A DNA stretch of 9,673 nucleotides from DAISLF01 sp964517345 (lineage in GTDB: Bacteria; Patescibacteriota; Gracilibacteria; Peribacterales; Peribacteraceae), in NCBI GenBank assembly GCA_964517345.1, contig CAZFBZ010000051.1, positions 1-9,673 on the forward strand. The letters are read 5' to 3'. Under the pieces are notes generated by a model. It was not told the DNA's origin. It did not search any database and was given only the letters and a program-made list of their open reading frames with translations. Shown here piece by piece: positions 6,461 through 9,673 of this stretch. Position numbers and translations under genes: made by a program. How positions within the stretch are numbered: position 1 is the stretch's first letter; every line of letters begins with the position of its first letter.

Positions 6461-6466
6461 TACTTT
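6461..6466 (+). promoter_or_regulatory. -10-like TACTTT before the 25-codon ORF
   Basis: TACTTT lies 8 nt before ATG 6475, close to the arrangement seen at larger genes in the window. No convincing -35 is visible; the best is GTCGCA at 6439-6444 with 16 nt spacing and three matches. Weak by itself. Confidence 0.25.
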
Positions 6467-6474
6467 CCTCCCCG

Positions 6475-6552
6475 ATGAAAGCTCTCTTTCCGCTCTTCAT
6501 GGCCGGCATCCTGGGAATCCTGTTTGCCCCGATCATCGGGTTAAGCTGGTAA
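6475..6552 (+). CDS. Possible 25-residue hydrophobic microprotein
   Basis: An ATG-to-TAA ORF of 25 codons. The peptide begins MKALFPLF and ends in GLSW; it is almost entirely hydrophobic, with one Lys at position 2, and would form one membrane helix. It lies in the 343-nt gap between the SLH gene and ndk, between two hairpins, with a -10-like hexamer 8 nt before the ATG and no SD. Short single-helix membrane peptides are a known bacterial class, but an ORF this short can easily occur by chance. No family is recognised. Confidence 0.35.
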   Translation: MKALFPLFMAGILGILFAPIIGLSW

Positions 6553-6600
6553 CGGCCCTCACGAACGCCTCAGACTTGGCGCATAGCGCAGAAACACATG

Positions 6601-6619
6601 GGGGCGGGTTTCCCGCCCC
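6601..6619 (+). terminator. Perfect GC hairpin before ndk, possible terminator
   Basis: GGGGCGGG (6601-6608) and CCCGCCCC (6612-6619) form a perfect 8-bp stem around a TTT loop, very stable by base content. It lies 48 nt after the microprotein stop and 31 nt before the ndk -35, where a terminator isolating ndk would be expected. No U-run follows (TAACGGCTAA), so its mechanism is uncertain. It is nearly symmetric and could form on either strand. Confidence 0.45.
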
Positions 6620-6649
6620 TAACGGCTAATACCTCTACACGGGATCAGC

Positions 6650-6678
6650 TGGGCACCGCACAAGGAATTTGCTAGAGT
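6650..6678 (+). promoter_or_regulatory. Predicted ndk promoter with extended -10
   Basis: TGGGCA (6650-6655; four of six consensus positions) lies 17 nt before TAGAGT (6673-6678), which is preceded by TGC to form an extended -10. The predicted leader is about 25-30 nt, pyrimidine-rich (CTTCCCCCCTGCTCCC just before the ATG), and has no SD. Confidence 0.5.
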
Positions 6679-6711
6679 GCAAGCGCCAATCCGCGCTTCC
6701 CCCCTGCTCCC

Positions 6712-7131
6712 ATGCAACGCACGCTCATCCTCCTCAAGCCCGATGCCGTCACGAAACGCTTCGTCGGCAAGGTCATCACGCGCTTCGAAGACGCCGGTTT
6801 CATCGTCCGCGGCTGCAAGATGATCCGCCTTGATCCCGCCGTTCTGAAAGAGCACTACGCCCACATCGCTGACAAGCCGTTCTATCCCGAGGTCGAGGCC
6901 TTCATGTCCTCCGCCCCGGTCGTCGCGCTGGTGCTGGAGGCCGATGAGGTTGTCGCCAAGATGCGCGACATGCTCGGCGTCACCGATAGCCGCAAGGCCG
7001 CCCCCGGAACGATCCGCGCGGAACTGGGCGTCGACCAGATGGTCAACGTGGCCCACGCGTCCGACAGCCCCGAGACCGCCGAAAAAGAAGTGAAGCGGTT
7101 CTTCAAGGACAGCGAGCTGTTCCCCTACTGA
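6712..7131 (+). CDS. ndk: Nucleoside diphosphate kinase
   Basis: Transfers the gamma-phosphate of NTPs to NDPs through a phosphohistidine, balancing cytoplasmic NTP and dNTP pools. The 139 residues are near the usual length of about 140. Conserved elements: MQRTLILLKPDAV start with Lys9; HYA with Tyr49; KPFYPEVEAFMSSAPVVALV at 55-74; LGVTDSRKAAPGTIR (89-103) with Thr91 and Arg102; and the active-site segment NVAHASDSPETAEKEV (112-127) with catalytic His115. Most bacterial enzymes have HGSDS where this one has HASDS; the Gly-to-Ala change is conservative and the enzyme should be active. ATG 6712 is the only start after an in-frame TAG at 6673. The gene appears monocistronic, with its own promoter and a hairpin upstream. 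Its stop abuts that of the convergent surface protein gene at TGATCA. Confidence 0.97.
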   Translation: MQRTLILLKPDAVTKRFVGKVITRFEDAGFIVRGCKMIRLDPAVLKEHYAHIADKPFYPEVEAFMSSAPVVALVLEADEVVAKMRDMLGVTDSRKAAPGTIRAELGVDQMVNVAHASDSPETAEKEVKRFFKDSELFPY

Positions 7132-9673
7132 TCACGCTCCCCCGCCGTCGCCCGGAGCATCCGCCGGAGGCGGAGTTTCCGGCTGCGGCGCGGGTTCAGG
7201 CTGAGGTTCGGGTTCAGGCGCGGGCGCTGAAGAAGAGGACGCCTCGGCGCTGGACGACGATTCACTGGCAGCCGACGACGCGTCGGAACTGGAGGACGAC
7301 GATGCGGCCTCGGGCGACTCCGACGAACTGGAGGACGATTCGCTGATTGCGGAAGACGAGCTCTCGGAGGAGGCGCTTTCGGCGGAACTGCTTTCGGACG
7401 AACTGCTGGAGGATGCCGCTCCGCCGTCGTCGAGCACACCGTCCGGCACCTCAGGCGAGCCGCGGTCGACCACGGTCGCGTAGTAGCCCTCGGGAATCTG
7501 CAGGAGCGCCGGCGTGACATTGGTGGTCCAGGTGAAGCTGATCATCAGGTCCGGATGGTCCCAGACGTTGCCCACGTGATAGCGGCTGCAGCTCAGCGGC
7601 TGGCCGGTTTCGTCGAGGATGACATGGTTGCGGATACAGGCATTCCAGGCGGGATTGGAGGAAACCGGCACGCCCTGGTCATCCACCGGGAACGGAATGC
7701 CTGCGGACTGGGCGCCCAGCAGCGAGGAGGTGCCCGTGAGCGACGGATTGGCAACACCGACCGCGAACCACGAGAACTTCACGTCGTCGGGCGCGGGCAG
7801 CGTGAGGCGGAGGACAAAGCCCGTGGCGGAGGAGAAGTCGACCCACCACTCGGAACCGGTGCGGCCGTTGGCCGTGGCATTGATGACCGGCACCGCGGTG
7901 AACGGCGGATCGAACGGAATCGTGACGGATGTGGCTGTCTTGGCGATGAGCGCGAAACCGGCCTGGCGGGCCGAGACGGAGAGCTGGCCCTGGACGTCCA
8001 CGTCGCCAAGGAACGTCGCGAGGCCCTCGATCGTGATATCACCGAGGACGCGCAGCGCGTCGCGGACGAAGAGCGTGTGGAGGTCGACCGTCGCACCCGT
8101 CTGGAAGACGAGCGTGGCACCGCTGGCGATCTGGAGCGAGCCCTGCACCAGCAAGGGTCCGCGGATGGTACCGCCGGACGCGACGTCCAGGATGGAGGCG
8201 CGCATCGTGCCGCCCACGTCCAGGCCGCCGTCGAGGCGCATGCCGCCCGGAACGAAGATATCACTCACGCGGAGTGTGCCTTCCAGATAGAGGTCGCCGC
8301 CGACGCGCGTATCGCCGCCGACCGAGAGTGTCTCTTCGGCTTCGATCGTGCCGGCCGCCAGGTGCGAGCCCTGGAGCGAGCCACTGAGCGTGACCGAGCC
8401 GAAGTGCGCATCACCGCCGGACTGCACGACACCGATGACCGCGGACGAGCCGCTCCGCATACCCGCGATGGTCGCCTCGAGCGCCGCAAGGCGGCTGGCG
8501 ACATTGAGCGTGATCATCTGGTTCTGGACTTGTGCCTTGATGTCCTCGTCGACGTTGAGGTTGTCGAGCGTGTCCTGGACCATCAGGTTCACTTCATCCT
8601 CGATATTCATGCTCTTGATGGCCTCAAGGGTGTGCTCCTCAACCTGCGCGACGCTCAGCGACTCGTTCTTGCGGGCGACGAGGACTTCGATGACGCCTTC
8701 GCCGGAGTCGAGCGAATCGATGGCGACACCCACCGTGGACTCGCCCGGACGCGACTTGCGGGCGTAGCCCGGTTTCGCGGCTGCGGAGAGCGAATCTCCG
8801 GGCCTGATAGACGCACCCGATTCGACGATGACCTTGGCCGGAAGCTGACCGATGAGGCCGACGAGAGCGGTGTTCGGGACCGGCAAGCCCTCGGCGCCCG
8901 CGAACTTGTTACCGACGAAGGCGGGCTTGGTGGAGATGATGCCCATCACATCGGAATCGCCGTCGCGGTCGCAACGCTTCACGGTGCTCTTCTTGGTGAC
9001 GTCGATACAGACGATATCTCCGGGCTCGAAGTCCGTCGTGGAGCTGTAGAAGTATTCGGCGTAGTCGGCGCCGAGACCCGTGAAGTTGCCTTCGGCGTAC
9101 GCGTTACCCTCGGCGGTGACGCGGAAAACGGTGTTATTGGTACTGAGGTAATCAGAGACGACCTGCAGCGCGGCGTTCGCGGTAGCCATGTTCGTCTTGA
9201 GCGTCAGTACCGTGCCGGTCCTGGACTGCATGGTCAGGGCGCCCGTGCCGCTGCGGTACAGCTTGGTGTCGAAGAGGCCACGGTAACCGAACATGATGTG
9301 CGGCGCGGTGCTGCCGCTGCCCTGATTGGTGTAAGTATCGAGTGCGAGCACGGTGCCGCCGGAGCTGTAGATGAGCGCGCCAGTGCCTTTCTTGAGATGA
9401 CGGACCGTGAACGCCGTGGAGCCGGACTGGTTCACCGTAACGGCGGACGGGGCGTGAGCCATGAAACCGCGGGCCATCACCACCATGCCACGGAAGTCGC
9501 CATCGAAGGCCGTGAGGGAACCGCGCAGATTGAGACCTGTGGCCTCAATGCCGCCGGCTTCCAGCTGTTGCACGTAGGCACCGCCGAGGTCATAGAGATG
9601 CAGGCTCTTATCGCCGGTATAGATCACGTAAGCATACCGGCCCTGGACGAGAATTCTCTGCGGCCCGCTGCCG
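7132..9673 (-). CDS. Large modular surface protein, N-terminus outside the window
   Basis: The visible 846 residues are the C-terminal part; the frame stays open through 9673, upstream of the internal GTG at 9627. In protein order: a propeller-like segment at the edge (GRYAYVIYTGDKSLHLYDLG); beta-rich repeats such as GTGALIYSSGGTVLALDT; an ADYAEYF...EPGDIVCID...VMGIISTKPAFVGN domain (about 9069-8670) resembling Peptidase_G2/intramolecular chaperone domains of phage appendage and tail-spike proteins; an acidic helical stretch (about 8652-8452); beta-helix-like repeats (about 8415-7969; SVGGDTRVGGDLYLEGTLRV and similar); an H-type-lectin-like sandwich (about 7962-7753; VINATANGRTGSEWWVDF); a roughly 64-residue Ser/Glu/Ala tract (about 7419-7228); and a Pro/Glu-rich end (7227-7135) finishing PGDGGGA. 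This is a cell-surface or fibre-like architecture. Domain names beyond the motifs are inference. A chromosomal surface protein is likelier than a prophage fibre because no phage genes flank it. Confidence 0.85.
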   Translation of the reverse strand, partial: GSGPQRILVQGRYAYVIYTGDKSLHLYDLGGAYVQQLEAGGIEATGLNLRGSLTAFDGDFRGMVVMARGFMAHAPSAVTVNQSGSTAFTVRHLKKGTGALIYSSGGTVLALDTYTNQGSGSTAPHIMFGYRGLFDTKLYRSGTGALTMQSRTGTVLTLKTNMATANAALQVVSDYLSTNNTVFRVTAEGNAYAEGNFTGLGADYAEYFYSSTTDFEPGDIVCIDVTKKSTVKRCDRDGDSDVMGIISTKPAFVGNKFAGAEGLPVPNTALVGLIGQLPAKVIVESGASIRPGDSLSAAAKPGYARKSRPGESTVGVAIDSLDSGEGVIEVLVARKNESLSVAQVEEHTLEAIKSMNIEDEVNLMVQDTLDNLNVDEDIKAQVQNQMITLNVASRLAALEATIAGMRSGSSAVIGVVQSGGDAHFGSVTLSGSLQGSHLAAGTIEAEETLSVGGDTRVGGDLYLEGTLRVSDIFVPGGMRLDGGLDVGGTMRASILDVASGGTIRGPLLVQGSLQIASGATLVFQTGATVDLHTLFVRDALRVLGDITIEGLATFLGDVDVQGQLSVSARQAGFALIAKTATSVTIPFDPPFTAVPVINATANGRTGSEWWVDFSSATGFVLRLTLPAPDDVKFSWFAVGVANPSLTGTSSLLGAQSAGIPFPVDDQGVPVSSNPAWNACIRNHVILDETGQPLSCSRYHVGNVWDHPDLMISFTWTTNVTPALLQIPEGYYATVVDRGSPEVPDGVLDDGGAASSSSSSESSSAESASSESSSSAISESSSSSSESPEAASSSSSSDASSAASESSSSAEASSSSAPAPEPEPQPEPAPQPETPPPADAPGDGGGA
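7228..7419 (-). repeat. Low-complexity Ser/Glu/Ala tract
   Basis: About 64 codons, mostly Ser with interspersed Glu and Ala, near the C-terminus of the large surface protein. All six Ser codons occur (TCC, TCG, TCT, TCA, AGC, AGT), so the tract does not look like a recent simple-sequence expansion. The longest exact DNA repeat I found is a 14-mer, GAACTGGAGGACGA, on the + strand at 7286-7299 and 7325-7338. Such tracts often form extended, glycosylated stalks in surface proteins; that role is inferred. Confidence 0.75.

Noticed and set aside
7619..8290. 223-codon + strand frame inside the surface protein gene
   Set aside because: Shadow frame; the minus-strand protein shows coherent beta-repeat structure throughout this stretch.
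7132..9673. Prophage tail-fibre gene
   Set aside because: Modules resemble phage fibres, but the visible flank is ndk, with no phage structural, integrase or lysis genes in the window, and the Ser/Pro-rich C-terminus fits a cell-surface protein better.

Overview
The window is a GC-rich, gene-dense piece of bacterial chromosome. It holds housekeeping genes (pheT, a PduO-type cobalamin adenosyltransferase, rpmH, an M16 peptidase, ndk) mixed with secreted or surface protein genes: an SLH protein with a Cys-rich tail, a small Cys-rich exported protein, and a very large modular protein with a Ser/Pro-rich tail that runs off the right edge. No rRNA, tRNA, CRISPR array or insertion sequence was recognised. 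SLH repeats, compact genes, near absence of Shine-Dalgarno (SD) sequences, a divergent L34 and a Ser-rich surface giant suggest a candidate-phylum (Patescibacteria/CPR) genome, perhaps of the Peregrinibacteria/Peribacteria type. That placement is inference. All main genes end in TGA, so a code reading TGA as Gly is excluded.

Layout. 1-96: upstream region with a promoter-like element ending 6 nt before pheT. 97-3082 (+): pheT and the adenosyltransferase, 13 nt apart, probably co-transcribed. 3083-3638 (-): rpmH, then a three-helix membrane protein. 3639-3737: divergent promoter region. 3738-4997 (+): M16 zinc peptidase. 5018-6368 (+): the two Cys-rich exported proteins. 6369-6711: a 343-nt stretch with two hairpins, a possible 25-codon membrane microprotein and the ndk promoter. 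6712-7131 (+): ndk. 7132-9673 (-): C-terminal 846 residues of a large surface protein whose start lies outside the window.

The most notable structure is regulatory. For pheT, the M16 gene, the small Cys-rich gene and the membrane protein gene, a TANNNT -10-like hexamer lies 6-7 nt before a start codon; rpmH and the 25-codon ORF have looser versions (9 and 8 nt). This geometry predicts leaderless mRNAs. Separately, both convergent gene pairs meet with no spacer at an identical 12-mer, TACTGATCACGC, in which the two stop codons abut as TGATCA.

Functionally the genes cover translation (pheT, rpmH), nucleotide and cofactor metabolism (ndk, adenosyltransferase), proteolysis (M16) and the cell envelope (SLH protein, Cys-rich protein, surface giant). 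I see no single pathway tying them together and no defence or mobile system.
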